Positions 15,248 through 24,261 are shown, counted from the stretch's first letter. The stretch: DNA of 64,000 nt from Pseudomonas sp. RIT-PI-r (GCF_001297015.1 NZ_LIGE01000025.1:992001-1056000); one strand, 5' to 3'. The notes: generated from the sequence alone by a model not told the origin. Numbers and translations: made by a program.

Positions 15248-16619
15248 CGGTTGGCGCTCTTCCAGCAGCCGCTTGCTGGCGCTGTACAGTTCGCTGTTCG
15301 TGGCGTGGAGCGCGATCCTCATGGGGGTCATGTATTACGAGGTCTCCGGCTACCTCGACAACCTCGCCAAACACTCGCTGATGCAACGTCAGCACCTGTT
15401 TTCGCACTTTCGCGGCGCACAGCTGGAAGACGCCCTCGCCGCCAGCATGACTTTCGACATTCGCGGCATCGACGCCTATGGCTTGTTCGATGCCGACGGC
15501 GTTTACCTCGGCGGCGCGTTGCAGCAGATCCCCGAGGGGCTGCCGCTGGACGGCAAGATCCACATGCTCGCCGATTGCGCCAACTCCGACGACCCGACCC
15601 TGCCCAATGACAGCTGCGACGCCGTCGCCACACAAACCCGCGACGGTCGCTGGCTGGTGTTGTTGCGCGACAACGGCTCGCTGTTCGCGGTGACGCGGAT
15701 CATTTTGCACGCGTTGTTCTGGGGCGTATCGCTGACGATTCTGCCGGGGATTGCCGGTTGGCATTTGCTGCGACGCCGGCCGTTGCGGCGGATTCGCGCG
15801 ATTCAGGCCAGCGCGCAGGCGATTGTTGCCGGCGATCTGACGCACCGCTTGCCGCTGTCCAATCGCCGCGATGAACTGGACATGCTCGCCGCCATTGTCA
15901 ACGCCATGCTCGAACGCATCGAGCGCTTGATGAATGAAGTCAAAGGTGTCTGCGACAACATCGCCCATGACTTGCGCACGCCACTGACCCGCCTGCGCGC
16001 GCAGCTTTACCGCATGCAGCAACAGGCCGGCGAAGGCTCGCAGGAAGCGGCGCAACTGGATCTGGTGCTGGCCGAAGCTGACACGCTGATGGCGCGGTTT
16101 CGCGGGTTGCTGCGGATTTCCGAGCTGGAGGACCGGCAGCGCCGCTCAGGTTTTGTCGAACTCGATCCGGTGCAATTGCTGGAAGAGCTGCACGAGTTTT
16201 ACCTGCCGCTGGCCGAGGAAGGCGAACTGCGTTTCGACTTGAACATGCCGGAGACGTTGCCAGCGCTGAACGGTGATCGGGCGCTGTTGTTCGAAGCGTT
16301 GGCGAATTTGTTGAGCAACTCGATCAAGTTCACCCCGCCGGGCGGCACGGTGATGTTGCGTGGTGTAAACGCGGGTGGGCAGACGCGGATTGAAGTGCAC
16401 GACTCCGGGCCAGGGATTCCCGAGGCTGAGCGTGAGGCGGTGTTCCAGCGGTTTTATCGCGCCGAGGGTGGGCAGCCGCAAGGTGGCTTTGGTCTCGGAT
16501 TGTCGATTGTCGCCGCGATTGTCAGCTTGCACGGCTTCAGTCTGGAAGTCGGCAGCAGCGATCTGGGCGGGGCGAAACTGCTGCTCGATTGCCGGCAGAG
16601 CTTGATCGAGAATTCCTGA
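15225..16619 (+). CDS. sensor histidine kinase
   Basis: A 464-residue inner-membrane kinase. The first membrane helix lies at about 15-37, a periplasmic sensor of about 120 residues follows, containing three Cys (in ADCANSDD, NDSCDAV), then a second helix near 160-180 and a HAMP linker. HisKA holds His248 in NIAHDLRTPL; the ATPase domain shows N-box LSNSIKF, DSGPGIP and GLGLSIVAAI. It phosphorylates the regulator encoded just upstream. The periplasmic Cys residues could form a disulphide or bind metal; no ligand can be named. Confidence 0.92.
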   Translation: MSLPNPSDGWRSSSSRLLALYSSLFVAWSAILMGVMYYEVSGYLDNLAKHSLMQRQHLFSHFRGAQLEDALAASMTFDIRGIDAYGLFDADGVYLGGALQQIPEGLPLDGKIHMLADCANSDDPTLPNDSCDAVATQTRDGRWLVLLRDNGSLFAVTRIILHALFWGVSLTILPGIAGWHLLRRRPLRRIRAIQASAQAIVAGDLTHRLPLSNRRDELDMLAAIVNAMLERIERLMNEVKGVCDNIAHDLRTPLTRLRAQLYRMQQQAGEGSQEAAQLDLVLAEADTLMARFRGLLRISELEDRQRRSGFVELDPVQLLEELHEFYLPLAEEGELRFDLNMPETLPALNGDRALLFEALANLLSNSIKFTPPGGTVMLRGVNAGGQTRIEVHDSGPGIPEAEREAVFQRFYRAEGGQPQGGFGLGLSIVAAIVSLHGFSLEVGSSDLGGAKLLLDCRQSLIENS

Positions 16620-16627
16620 CTCCCGAC

Positions 16628-16744
16628 ATGATCGTTCCCACGCTCTGCGTGGGAATGCCTCAAGGGACGCTCCGCGTTCCAGCTTGAGAATGGGACGCAG
16701 AGCGTCCCGGGCTGCATTCCCACGCAGAGCGTGGGAACGATCAT
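16628..16744. repeat. inverted repeat of GTTCCCACGCTCTGCGTGGGAA type
   Basis: Perfect 31-base inverted arms at 16628-16658 and 16714-16744; each arm is itself a hairpin, and the centre holds a third hairpin (GGGACGCAGAGCGTCCC). It lies between the convergent kinase and SRPBCC genes. It is a different family from the other REPs in the window. Confidence 0.85.
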
Positions 16745-16748
16745 CAGC

Positions 16749-17159
16749 TCAGGTTGGGTAATTGGCGCGCAGTGCCTCGAGGCCACCCTGATAGATGCCG
16801 CTGAACAGCGCCACCACTTCCTCATCGCTCACGCCTTTGGCATTGAAACGCCCCGACCACGTCACCCGTGCGCCCTGCCCTTGGGCTTCAACCTTGATCG
16901 TCGCCAGATAATCCGTCGCCGGGAACGGTGCCTGTTCAATCGAATAGCTGTAAGTCTTCGCCGCGTTATCGAACGCTTGCAGACGCTCGACCACCACGCC
17001 GCCGTCAGCGGTTTGCAGCGTGCGCACGCGGCCGCCGTCGCTCAGTTCACTGTTGGGAATAAAGGGCAGCCAATCGGGCAGCGTGTTGAAGCCGCCGATC
17101 AATTGCCAGACCTGATCGGCCGAGGCCGGAATATCGATGGTTGCGGATGCTGTTGGCAT
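16749..17159 (-). CDS. SRPBCC family protein
   Basis: A 136-residue START/Bet v1-like protein of the polyketide cyclase/dehydrase group, which binds a hydrophobic ligand in a helix-grip cavity. Visible family signs are ATIDIPASADQVWQLIGGFNTLPDWLP at the start, TWSGRF and the final amphipathic helix. No catalytic residue can be assigned. It is the last gene of a likely operon with the SDR gene (21 bp upstream) and the aldo/keto reductase gene. Confidence 0.82.
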   Translation of the reverse strand: MPTASATIDIPASADQVWQLIGGFNTLPDWLPFIPNSELSDGGRVRTLQTADGGVVVERLQAFDNAAKTYSYSIEQAPFPATDYLATIKVEAQGQGARVTWSGRFNAKGVSDEEVVALFSGIYQGGLEALRANYPT

Positions 17160-17180
17160 AAATAAACGTCTCTCCAGAAT

Positions 17181-17978
17181 TCAGATAGTCAGACTGTCGA
17201 CCACACCGCCATCGACGCGCAAGGCTGCGCCGGTGGTGGCTGAGGACAGCGGCGAAGCGATGTAGGTGACCAGGTGCGCAACTTCTTCAACGTCCGCGAC
17301 ACGCTGGATGATCGAGGTCGGGCGGGCCTTGAGTACAAAGGCGTCGGCTTCATCGCGCAGGTTGCGCCCGGACTCGGCAGCGGCATCCTTGAGCATGTCT
17401 TGCAGGCCATCGGTGAAGGTTGGCCCCGGCAGGATCGCATTGACCGTTACACCGGTGCCAGCCAGACGTTTGGCCAAACCGTGGGATACCGCCAGATTGG
17501 CGCTTTTGGTCACGCCGTAATTGATCATGTCGGCAGGCGTTGCCACACCGGATTCCGAGGACAGGAAAATCACCCGGCCCCAACCCTGCTCGACCATCGC
17601 CGGCACGTAATGCCGCGCCAGGCGCACGCCGGAAATCACGTTGACTTCATAGAAACGCGTCCACTCGCTGTCCGGCGCTTCGAAGAAATCGACAGCGTCG
17701 AAGATGCCAAGGTTGTTCACCAGAATGTCCGCGCGCGGTTCGGCGGCGAACAGTTTCTGCGCGCCCTCTGCAGTGCCCAGATCGGCAGCCAGACCACGCA
17801 GTTGCGCGCCAGGGACTTTCTCGCGAATGCTCGCCAGCGCCTGTTCGACCTTGCCGGTGTCGCGGCCAATGACGACCACCGTAGCCCCGGCTTCGGCCAA
17901 CGACTGGCTGATGCCCAGACCAATGCCCGCCGTACTGCCACTGACAATCGCCAGTTTGCCACCCAAGTCAATCTTCAT
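17181..17978 (-). CDS. SDR family oxidoreductase
   Basis: A 265-residue classical short-chain dehydrogenase/reductase. The nucleotide-binding GSTAGIGLG motif lies at 14-22, Asn113, Ser141 (in FLSSESG), Tyr154 and Lys158 (YGVTK) form the catalytic set, and NNLG (88-91) is the structural motif. The cofactor is probably NAD(P); Arg39-Asp40 after the second strand leaves the choice open. Its ATG overlaps the stop of the aldo/keto reductase gene (ATGA), so the two reductases are coupled. The substrate is unknown. Confidence 0.9.
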   Translation of the reverse strand: MKIDLGGKLAIVSGSTAGIGLGISQSLAEAGATVVVIGRDTGKVEQALASIREKVPGAQLRGLAADLGTAEGAQKLFAAEPRADILVNNLGIFDAVDFFEAPDSEWTRFYEVNVISGVRLARHYVPAMVEQGWGRVIFLSSESGVATPADMINYGVTKSANLAVSHGLAKRLAGTGVTVNAILPGPTFTDGLQDMLKDAAAESGRNLRDEADAFVLKARPTSIIQRVADVEEVAHLVTYIASPLSSATTGAALRVDGGVVDSLTI

Positions 17979-19027
17979 TGCACACCCCCCATGTAGGAGC
18001 TGCCGAAGGCTGCGATCTTTTGATCCGGCAACGGCGCCCGTTCAGAAACCAGTTTCGCTTCACGCAATGCCTGCCAGAAACCGGCAGGAATGACCGCCGA
18101 CAACGCCGCGACATCTTCAGCAATCCGCCCCGGTTTGCTTGCACCGGGAATCACCGCCGCGACCGCTGGGTTGGCCAGCGAAAATTGTAGTGCAGCGGCT
18201 TTTACATCGACGTTATAGGCCGCGGCGATGCGCTTGATCTGTTCCACCCTGGCGATGATCTCAGGGCTGGCCTTCTGGTATTCGAAGTGCGCGCCACCGG
18301 CGAGGATGCCTGAGCTATAAGGGCCACCGACGACGATTTCAACGTTCTGGGCCAGCGCCGCATCCATCAGGCGTTGCAGCGGGCGTTCGTGATCGAGCAG
18401 CGTGTAGCGACCGGCCAACAGGAAACCATCCGGTTGCGCTTCAGTGAGATCGAGGGTCAGTTCACACGGCTCGACTTTGTTCACACCCAGGCCCCAGCCC
18501 TTGATCACGCCTTCTTCGCGCAAGCGGGTCAGCACTTTGAACGCGCCGGTACGCGCCTGGTTGAAGTATTCCAGCCATTGATCGCCGTAGAAGTCCTGAG
18601 CGATGTCGTGCACCCAGACGATGTCGAGGCGATCGGTTTGCAGGCGCTTGAGGCTGTCTTCAATGGAGCGCAGGGTCGCGTCGGCGCTGTAGTCGTTGAC
18701 GATCTTGTTCGGGCGACCGTGTTCGAATACACCACTTTTTTCGCCGAGATCGCGGGCGGCGGCATCCTCGATTTCATCGAGAATGACCCGACCGACTTTG
18801 CTGCTGAGCACGTAGTCGTCGCGCTTGTATTGCTTCAGTGCTTCGCCGAGGCGGATCTCCGACAGGCCGGATCCGTAAAACGGCGCAGTGTCGAAGTAAC
18901 GCACGCCGGCATCCCAGGCCGCATGCACGGTGGCTTGCGCTTCCGCTTCCGGAATGGCGCGGAACATGTTGCCCAACGGGGCGGTGCCGAAGCCCAGTTG
19001 GCCGGGCAATTTGTCTTTCAAGCTCAT
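17975..19027 (-). CDS. aldo/keto reductase
   Basis: A 350-residue NADPH-type aldo/keto reductase close to the D-threo-aldose dehydrogenase/pyridoxal dehydrogenase branch. The catalytic tetrad Asp46, Tyr51, Lys77, His140 is complete, and the cofactor-binding region VIPGASKPGRI lies near 300. It is the first gene of the operon with SDR and SRPBCC genes, divergent from a LysR gene 113 bp away. The last dozen codons (DQKIAAFGSSYMG) are translated from a half-REP element at 17992-18025, so the native C-terminus has been replaced or extended. Confidence 0.9.
   Translation of the reverse strand: MSLKDKLPGQLGFGTAPLGNMFRAIPEAEAQATVHAAWDAGVRYFDTAPFYGSGLSEIRLGEALKQYKRDDYVLSSKVGRVILDEIEDAAARDLGEKSGVFEHGRPNKIVNDYSADATLRSIEDSLKRLQTDRLDIVWVHDIAQDFYGDQWLEYFNQARTGAFKVLTRLREEGVIKGWGLGVNKVEPCELTLDLTEAQPDGFLLAGRYTLLDHERPLQRLMDAALAQNVEIVVGGPYSSGILAGGAHFEYQKASPEIIARVEQIKRIAAAYNVDVKAAALQFSLANPAVAAVIPGASKPGRIAEDVAALSAVIPAGFWQALREAKLVSERAPLPDQKIAAFGSSYMGGVQ
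17992..18025. repeat. half-REP inside the aldo/keto reductase gene
   Basis: The bases TGTAGGAGCTGCCGAAGGCT and what follows to GATC are the same half-element seen in REP pairs at 26661 and 55052. It lies in frame at the 3' end of the aldo/keto reductase gene; no inverted partner is nearby. Confidence 0.85.
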
Positions 19028-19140
19028 GGGTTTTTCCTCGATAGGTTCTGGGTCTGCGTGACCGTTGAGCAGATCCTAGATTGCGGCACCGAGACCGTCC
19101 AAGACATAATCTGCAGCACTTGAGTCCCTATAGGTCTGAC

Positions 19141-20022
19141 ATGATCGACATCCGCCAATTGCGCTACTTCGTTGTAGTCGCCGAGGAAGAACACGTCGGC
19201 CGCGCCGCCGAACGGCTGCATATTTCCCAGTCGCCGCTGAGCCGACAGATCGCCCAGCTCGAGGAGCGCCTGGGGCTGACCCTGTTCGAGCGCAGCCAGC
19301 AACGCATTCGCCTGACCCGCGACGGCCAGACCTTCCTTGCTGAAACCCGCGCCCTGCTGACCCACGCCAATCGCCTGGAATCCCTCGGCAAACGCCTCGG
19401 TCGCGGTGAAGAAGGCGGCCTGTGCATCGGCTATATCGAGAACGCCATGCACGCCGGAGTTTTGCCCAATGCCTTGCGCGTGCTGCGCGCCGATCGGCCG
19501 AATGTGCACGTCGCGTTGTACAACCTCAGTTCCGCCGAGCAACTGGAAGGCTTGCGACAGCGTAGTCTCGATATCGCCTTGGTGAGTGAGCCGCCGACCG
19601 ATGACGACCCGGATCTGCTGGGTTTTCAAGTGCTCGATGATCCGATGCTGCTGGCCTTGCCGGAGCATCATCGGTTAGCCCAGCAGAACGTGCTGAGCCC
19701 CGAGGATCTGGCCGAGCAGGAATGGATCGGCGTGCAGCCGCGTCAGGATGCCAACGATGAGTTTGTCAGCGCGTGCATCCGCGCGGGCTTCAATCCGGAT
19801 GTGCGCATGCAGGCGACCGAGCCGTTTACCGCGCTGGGGCTGGTGGCGTCGGGGTTGGGGATTGCGATGATCCAGAAAGGTTTGAGCCATAACGCACCGC
19901 CGGGAGTGGTGTTGCGTGAGGTGCCGTGGCTGACATTGACCACGCCATTGTGGGCGGCGTGGCACCGGGTCAATTTGCGGCCGTTGGTGGAGACGTTCCG
20001 CAAAGTCCTCACTGACGACTGA
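19141..20022 (+). CDS. LysR family transcriptional regulator
   Basis: A 293-residue LysR-type regulator. The winged helix-turn-helix is at about 14-60 (VGRAAERLHISQSPLSRQIAQLEERLG), followed by the effector domain. The opening MIDIRQLRYFVVVAEEEHVGRAA is typical of the BenM/CatR-like branch. It is divergent from the aldo/keto reductase operon, the usual placing for a LysR gene and its target, so it probably controls that operon. The ATG at 19141 is preferred, because upstream in-frame codons extend before the HTH without any family resemblance. Confidence 0.88.
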   Translation: MIDIRQLRYFVVVAEEEHVGRAAERLHISQSPLSRQIAQLEERLGLTLFERSQQRIRLTRDGQTFLAETRALLTHANRLESLGKRLGRGEEGGLCIGYIENAMHAGVLPNALRVLRADRPNVHVALYNLSSAEQLEGLRQRSLDIALVSEPPTDDDPDLLGFQVLDDPMLLALPEHHRLAQQNVLSPEDLAEQEWIGVQPRQDANDEFVSACIRAGFNPDVRMQATEPFTALGLVASGLGIAMIQKGLSHNAPPGVVLREVPWLTLTTPLWAAWHRVNLRPLVETFRKVLTDD

Positions 20023-20028
20023 CACACA

Positions 20029-20124
20029 CCCTGTAGGAGTGAGCCTGCTCGCGATGGCGTCGCGCCAGTCGATATCTTCGTTGACTGATTCAACGCTATC
20101 GCGAGCAGGCTCACTCCTACAGGG
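20029..20124. repeat. REP pair (GTAGGAGTGAGCCTGCTCGCGAT type)
   Basis: Inverted arms CCCTGTAGGAGTGAGCCTGC and so on at both ends around a 40-base spacer, between the LysR gene and the following membrane methyltransferase gene. Confidence 0.9.
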
Positions 20125-20175
20125 TTTGGTCAGCGTTCTACACTGAACGAATCAGCCCCCTGCCGTGAGTTGACC

Positions 20176-20835
20176 ATGAAAATGTCTGCGCAAATGACCG
20201 TCGTCGCAGTCCTCGCCACCCTCGCCTGGCTGGGTCTGGCGGTGTGGGGCATTGGCGGTGTGGCGATGTTCTTTTCCCACGGTTCGCTGGTGATCGTGGC
20301 ACTGGCGACGATGGCCATGGTGATCGCTTCACTGTTCAGCGAGGTCAACCTTAGTGCTGGCGAGCGTGAAGACCGCGCCAATCGCTGGGTGATTCCGGCC
20401 TTTGGCGTGATTGGTCTGGTCAGCGGATTCTTGCCGGCCTACTGCGACCGGGTGAATGTCTGGACCTTCGGTGGTGAAGGCGTGCGCTGGCTCGGCGCTT
20501 TGCTGTTTATCGTCGGCGGCGCGCTGCGATTGTGGCCGGTGTTTGTGCTGGGGCGGCGTTTCAGTGGCTTGGTGGCGATTCAGCCGGGGCACCGGTTGGT
20601 CACCGATGGCATTTATCAGCACCTGCGTAACCCGAGTTATCTGGGATTGGTGATCAATGCTGTGGGCTGGGCGCTGGCGCTTCGTTCGGTGGTCGGGCTG
20701 TTGCTGGCGGCGCTGACCTTGATTCCGCTGATTGCCCGGATTCGTTCCGAAGAGGCGCTGCTGCGTGCGCAGTTTGGGGTTGAGTACGACGCTTATTGCG
20801 CGAGGAGTTGGCGTTTGGTGCCTGGGGTTTATTGA
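20176..20835 (+). CDS. isoprenylcysteine methyltransferase-like membrane protein
   Basis: A 219-residue inner-membrane protein with five or so hydrophobic spans. The C-terminal half has HRLVTDGIYQHLRNPSYLG followed by a hydrophobic span and RIRSEEALLRAQFGVEYDAY, the SAM-binding signature of the isoprenylcysteine carboxyl methyltransferase/phospholipid methyltransferase group. Bacterial members methylate lipids or small molecules; the substrate here is unknown. The ATG at 20176 is used rather than a TTG six bases earlier. It is flanked on both sides by the same REP type. Confidence 0.83.
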   Translation: MKMSAQMTVVAVLATLAWLGLAVWGIGGVAMFFSHGSLVIVALATMAMVIASLFSEVNLSAGEREDRANRWVIPAFGVIGLVSGFLPAYCDRVNVWTFGGEGVRWLGALLFIVGGALRLWPVFVLGRRFSGLVAIQPGHRLVTDGIYQHLRNPSYLGLVINAVGWALALRSVVGLLLAALTLIPLIARIRSEEALLRAQFGVEYDAYCARSWRLVPGVY

Positions 20836-20851
20836 TTTGCGAACACCGTCA

Positions 20852-20945
20852 CCCTGTAGGAGTGAGCCTGCTCGCGATAGCGATGTGTCAGTCAAATCTG
20901 TGTGTCTGACACACCGCTATCGCGAGCAGGCTCACTCCTACAAGG
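20852..20945. repeat. REP pair (GTAGGAGTGAGCCTGCTCGCGAT type)
   Basis: Inverted arms extend through the CGATAGCG core, so the pairing is longer than the basic 24 bases. It lies between the convergent membrane methyltransferase and HAD genes. Confidence 0.9.
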
Positions 20946-20957
20946 GACTGTGTTGTG

Positions 20958-21626
20958 TCAGTTTTTTTGCAGGTGAAGTTTGCCGTCGCTGTCGATTTCG
21001 ACCTGAACAGCAGCATAACTGGCCAACGTCGCATGCGCCGTTTCCAGCGCATGCTGGTGCGTGGTGGTGATGATCATCAGCGGTGCACCGGCCGCTTCGG
21101 CAGCCTGAATGCCGACCGTGGCGTCTTCGAAAATCAGGCAATCACGCGCTTCCAGGCCAAGACGTTTGGCAGCCAGTAAATAGCCGGCTGGATCAGGCTT
21201 GCCCGCCTGCACATCTTCCGCAGTGATCATCACCGCAGGCGCAGGAATCCCCGCTGCCGCCATGCGCCGCAAGGCGAGATCCCGTGGCGCCGAGGTCACC
21301 ATCGCCCAGCGTTCTTTCGGCAAGCTGTCGAGAAACGCCGCTGCGCCGGGAATCTCGACAATGCCTTCAACGTCTTCGATTTCCGCTTGGGTAATGAACG
21401 CCGCTTGCGCCTCGGCATCAACGCCGGGCAGGTTCAGGCGATTGATCGTGTCGATGGCACGGGCACCATGGATGGTCGGCAGGAATGTTTCCACGTCAAC
21501 ACCATGACGCACCGCCCAAGCGGACCAGATGCGCTCGGCAGCGGCGATGGAGTTGAGGACGGTGCCGTCCATGTCGAACAGGAACGCGCCGAATGCGCGA
21601 TCGAAAACAGAATCGTGAGCAGACAA
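20958..21626 (-). CDS. HAD family phosphatase (sugar-phosphate type)
   Basis: A 222-residue haloacid dehalogenase-type hydrolase. Motif I is FLFDMDGTVLNS (Asp18, Asp20), motif II VTSAPRDLA, motif III Lys in AGKPDPAGYL and motif IV IFEDATVGIQAA. The helical cap inserted after motif I marks the beta-phosphoglucomutase/2-deoxyglucose-6-phosphatase branch, which acts on sugar phosphates. The start is the TTG at 21624-21626 with AAGGA upstream; the longer frame adds residues that lack a ribosome site. Confidence 0.88.
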   Translation of the reverse strand: MSAHDSVFDRAFGAFLFDMDGTVLNSIAAAERIWSAWAVRHGVDVETFLPTIHGARAIDTINRLNLPGVDAEAQAAFITQAEIEDVEGIVEIPGAAAFLDSLPKERWAMVTSAPRDLALRRMAAAGIPAPAVMITAEDVQAGKPDPAGYLLAAKRLGLEARDCLIFEDATVGIQAAEAAGAPLMIITTTHQHALETAHATLASYAAVQVEIDSDGKLHLQKN

Positions 21627-21695
21627 AACGTCGCATCCTTTGGCTAGAAACCGGGCCAGCAATGTAGCACTTGCCGGGCCGATTCACCCAACGTG

Positions 21696-22109
21696 TCAGT
21701 GCAGGCGCGGGGCCTTGGACTTGAACGCGCTGTCCACACAGTCGAGCAACTGGCCGATAGCCCAAGGCTTTTTGATAAACGCCACCGAATGCTTGACCCC
21801 GGAGGTCTCCGGCGTTTCATAGCCGGACATGACCATCACCGGCTTGTCCGGCCAGCGGTCACCGACCAGGTTGGCCAGATCGGCGCCATTGAGGGTGCCG
21901 GGCATGGTGATATCGGTGAGCAATAACGCCACTTGCTGGGCGTGTTGCTCCAGATAAAGCGATGCGGCGTCAGCACTGGTGTGCGGCTCGACCTTGAAAC
22001 CTTCCTCCTGAAGAATTTCGCAGAGAAACTCCAGAATCAACGGATCATCCTCAACCACCAGAATCAATCCGTCAGGAAGGTGCGCGTCCGCCGTCGGTGT
22101 TGGGCACAT
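21696..22109 (-). CDS. stand-alone receiver-domain response regulator
   Basis: A 137-residue protein consisting of one receiver domain: acidic residues at Glu20/Asp21/Asp22, phospho-acceptor Asp66 in LLTDITMPGTLNG, Ser in VMVMSGYE, Lys114 in FIKKPW. There is no output domain, so it acts through protein-protein contact or as a phosphate sink. The domain resembles those C-terminal to hybrid kinases. The ATG at 22107-22109 has GGGAG nine bases upstream. No kinase gene is adjacent. Confidence 0.85.
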   Translation of the reverse strand: MCPTPTADAHLPDGLILVVEDDPLILEFLCEILQEEGFKVEPHTSADAASLYLEQHAQQVALLLTDITMPGTLNGADLANLVGDRWPDKPVMVMSGYETPETSGVKHSVAFIKKPWAIGQLLDCVDSAFKSKAPRLH

Positions 22110-22308
22110 GAAACTGCACTCCCTGAATTGCATTAACGATTTAGCGGCTTGAATCCGCTGCTTATCTGGTATGAGCAGCGCGTCTTGCAGAAATTCATTT
22201 TTGATACAGCTCTTTTCCAAAAGGTCTTTTTTACCGGTCAGCAGCAATCGTTCCCAGAGGCGTGTTTAGGGTTAAAATGCCGGCCCTTTTGTTTGCCGAC
22301 CCTGACCG

Positions 22309-23250
22309 ATGAACCCTGAAGCCCTCGCCACCCTCCACGCCCATCTGTTGCCTGCGCTTGCGGCGGCACCGAGCGAAACCCGTCGCCTGTTTCACGGGCG
22401 CGGACGTTGCTGGCCGGGGCTGGAGCAGTTGACCGTGGACTGGCTGCAAGGCGTGGTGCTGGTGTCGTTGTTCAAGGAACCGCTGCCCGAGCAACTGGAC
22501 GACCTCAAGCGCTTGCTGCTGGAGATCAGCCGTTCACCGGAGTGGCAGCAGTGCGGCGCGCACACGTTGTTGATCCAGCATCGTTACTTGCCGCAAAGCA
22601 CGGCTGAATGGCTGCTGGGCGCCGAGATCGACGAAATGACTATCGTCGAGGGAGGTCTGCAGTACCGGATCGATCTGGGCCTCAAACAAAACACCGGTTT
22701 GTTTCTCGACATGCGCTACGGTCGCAACTGGGTGCGCGAGCAGGCCAACGGCAAGCGTGTGTTGAACCTGTTCGCCTACACCTGCGGATTTTCCGTGGCC
22801 GCGATCGAGGGCGGCGCCGATCATGTGGTCAATCTGGACATGTCCCGCGCAGCCTTGAGTCGCGGGCGCGACAATCACCGTTTGAACGGCCACGACTTGA
22901 GCAAGGTCAGTTTCCTCGGCCACGACCTGTTCAAATCCTGGGGCAAAGTGATCAACAGCGGCCCGTACGATCTGGTGATCATCGACCCGCCGTCGTTCCA
23001 GAAAGGCAGTTTTCTACTGACCAAGGATTACCAGCGCGTGCTGCGTCGTCTGCCGGAATTGCTCACGGCGCAAGGCACAGTGCTGGCCTGCATGAACGAT
23101 CCGGCGTTCGGTTCGGACTTTCTGATTGACGGCGTCACGCAGGAAGCGCCGGGGTTGCGTTTTGAGCAGCGGCTGCAGAATCCGCCGGAGTTTGCGGATG
23201 TCGATCCTGAAAGCGGACTCAAGGCTTTAGTCTTCCAGCGCACTATCTGA
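22309..23250 (+). CDS. class I SAM-dependent methyltransferase (RlmI/RlmK-like)
   Basis: A 313-residue protein with an N-terminal region of about 115 residues and a Rossmann methyltransferase domain: motif I VLNLFAYTCGFSVAAIEGGA (about 149-168), acidic VNLDMSRAAL, and catalytic IIDPPSFQKGSF. The FLDMRYGRNWV segment before motif I is typical of COG1092 rRNA m5C methyltransferases (RlmI, RlmK-N). It lacks a PUA domain, so it may act on a different RNA position. It is divergent from the receiver gene. Confidence 0.85.
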   Translation: MNPEALATLHAHLLPALAAAPSETRRLFHGRGRCWPGLEQLTVDWLQGVVLVSLFKEPLPEQLDDLKRLLLEISRSPEWQQCGAHTLLIQHRYLPQSTAEWLLGAEIDEMTIVEGGLQYRIDLGLKQNTGLFLDMRYGRNWVREQANGKRVLNLFAYTCGFSVAAIEGGADHVVNLDMSRAALSRGRDNHRLNGHDLSKVSFLGHDLFKSWGKVINSGPYDLVIIDPPSFQKGSFLLTKDYQRVLRRLPELLTAQGTVLACMNDPAFGSDFLIDGVTQEAPGLRFEQRLQNPPEFADVDPESGLKALVFQRTI

Positions 23251-23261
23251 CCCACCATAAT

Positions 23262-23359
23262 CCCCTTGTAGGAGTGAGCCTGCTCGCGATAGCGGTGTGT
23301 CAGTTAGTACTTATTTGACTGATAGACCGCTATCGCGAGCAGGCTCACTCCTACAGGGG
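23262..23359. repeat. REP pair (GTAGGAGTGAGCCTGCTCGCGAT type)
   Basis: Extended inverted arms including CGATAGCGGT and complement, between the convergent methyltransferase and LuxR genes. Confidence 0.9.
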
Positions 23360-23371
23360 GATTGTGTTGGG

Positions 23372-24151
23372 TCAGGGAATTGGTGGGCGCAACACCAGGG
23401 CAAACAACTCACCATGCCCGGTGACATTGAGCTTGTGATAAAGATTGCGCCGATGCACCTTGACCGTCTCCGGCGAGATGCCCATCTGCTGGGCCATCGC
23501 CTTGCTGGAAAAGCCCTGCAAGATCAGCCGTGCCGTATCGACTTCGCGCACCGTCAGCCGCGCGTCGAAGCGGTCAAGCAAGGTCGCCAGATCCCCCGCC
23601 ACCCCTTCCGCAGGCGGGCCTTGCGGCGGCACCAGTTGCACGTGTCGACGCATCGCCGCCAACACCCAGTCGCGCACGCAGAGCAAGCGGCCTTGCTCAG
23701 CCATAGTGAACGTCGTCGAGCGTCCCAGTGACAAACCGAGCACGCCGCCGTCGACGTTGATCATGAACTGCAACTCGTCTTCGCCCACCACCGAACGAAA
23801 GTAGCTCTGGTAATACTCACTGTGCAGAAACTGGTCCGGCGCCACCGAGGCCAGGCTGTGCAAGCCATCGGCAATACCGGTGGACGCGGTCAGATAGAAC
23901 GGATCGAGCAAGTACATCCCGGCCGTGTACCCGGCCAGTTCTTCCTGCTCGTCGGATCGACCCTTGCTGTCGAAGTCGATCAGCAATTGCGGTGCCTGCC
24001 CCGCTTTCATCAACGCCACCAGCGCGTTGTCCAGCGGCACCAGCAAGCGCAAGGTGTCGACCAGCGCACGCCAGAAGCCGTCCTGCCCGACGTCGGCAAA
24101 CACCCGTGCCAGACTTTGATGCACCGGCATTTCCTGCAACAACGCGTCCAC
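23372..24151 (-). CDS. LuxR family transcriptional regulator
   Basis: A 259-residue regulator with a C-terminal LuxR-type helix-turn-helix (about 195-255: LTVREVDTARLILQGFSSKAMAQQMGISPETVKVHRRNLYHKL). The N-terminal 190 residues show no autoinducer-binding signature and may be a sensor of another ligand. The start is a GTG at 24149-24151 with AAGGGG nearby upstream. It is divergent from a PotF-like binding protein gene 110 bp away, which with the P1 peptidase gene is its most likely target. Confidence 0.88.
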   Translation of the reverse strand: MDALLQEMPVHQSLARVFADVGQDGFWRALVDTLRLLVPLDNALVALMKAGQAPQLLIDFDSKGRSDEQEELAGYTAGMYLLDPFYLTASTGIADGLHSLASVAPDQFLHSEYYQSYFRSVVGEDELQFMINVDGGVLGLSLGRSTTFTMAEQGRLLCVRDWVLAAMRRHVQLVPPQGPPAEGVAGDLATLLDRFDARLTVREVDTARLILQGFSSKAMAQQMGISPETVKVHRRNLYHKLNVTGHGELFALVLRPPIP

Positions 24152-24261
24152 GCACTACCCCTTTTGAGTAACCCATGATGGGAATGGGTCCGGCGCGACC
24201 GGCCCGATAGGCTGACCACTCCTGTTCATCACCGGCCTGCACAGGCCAGGAGTGCCGCATC

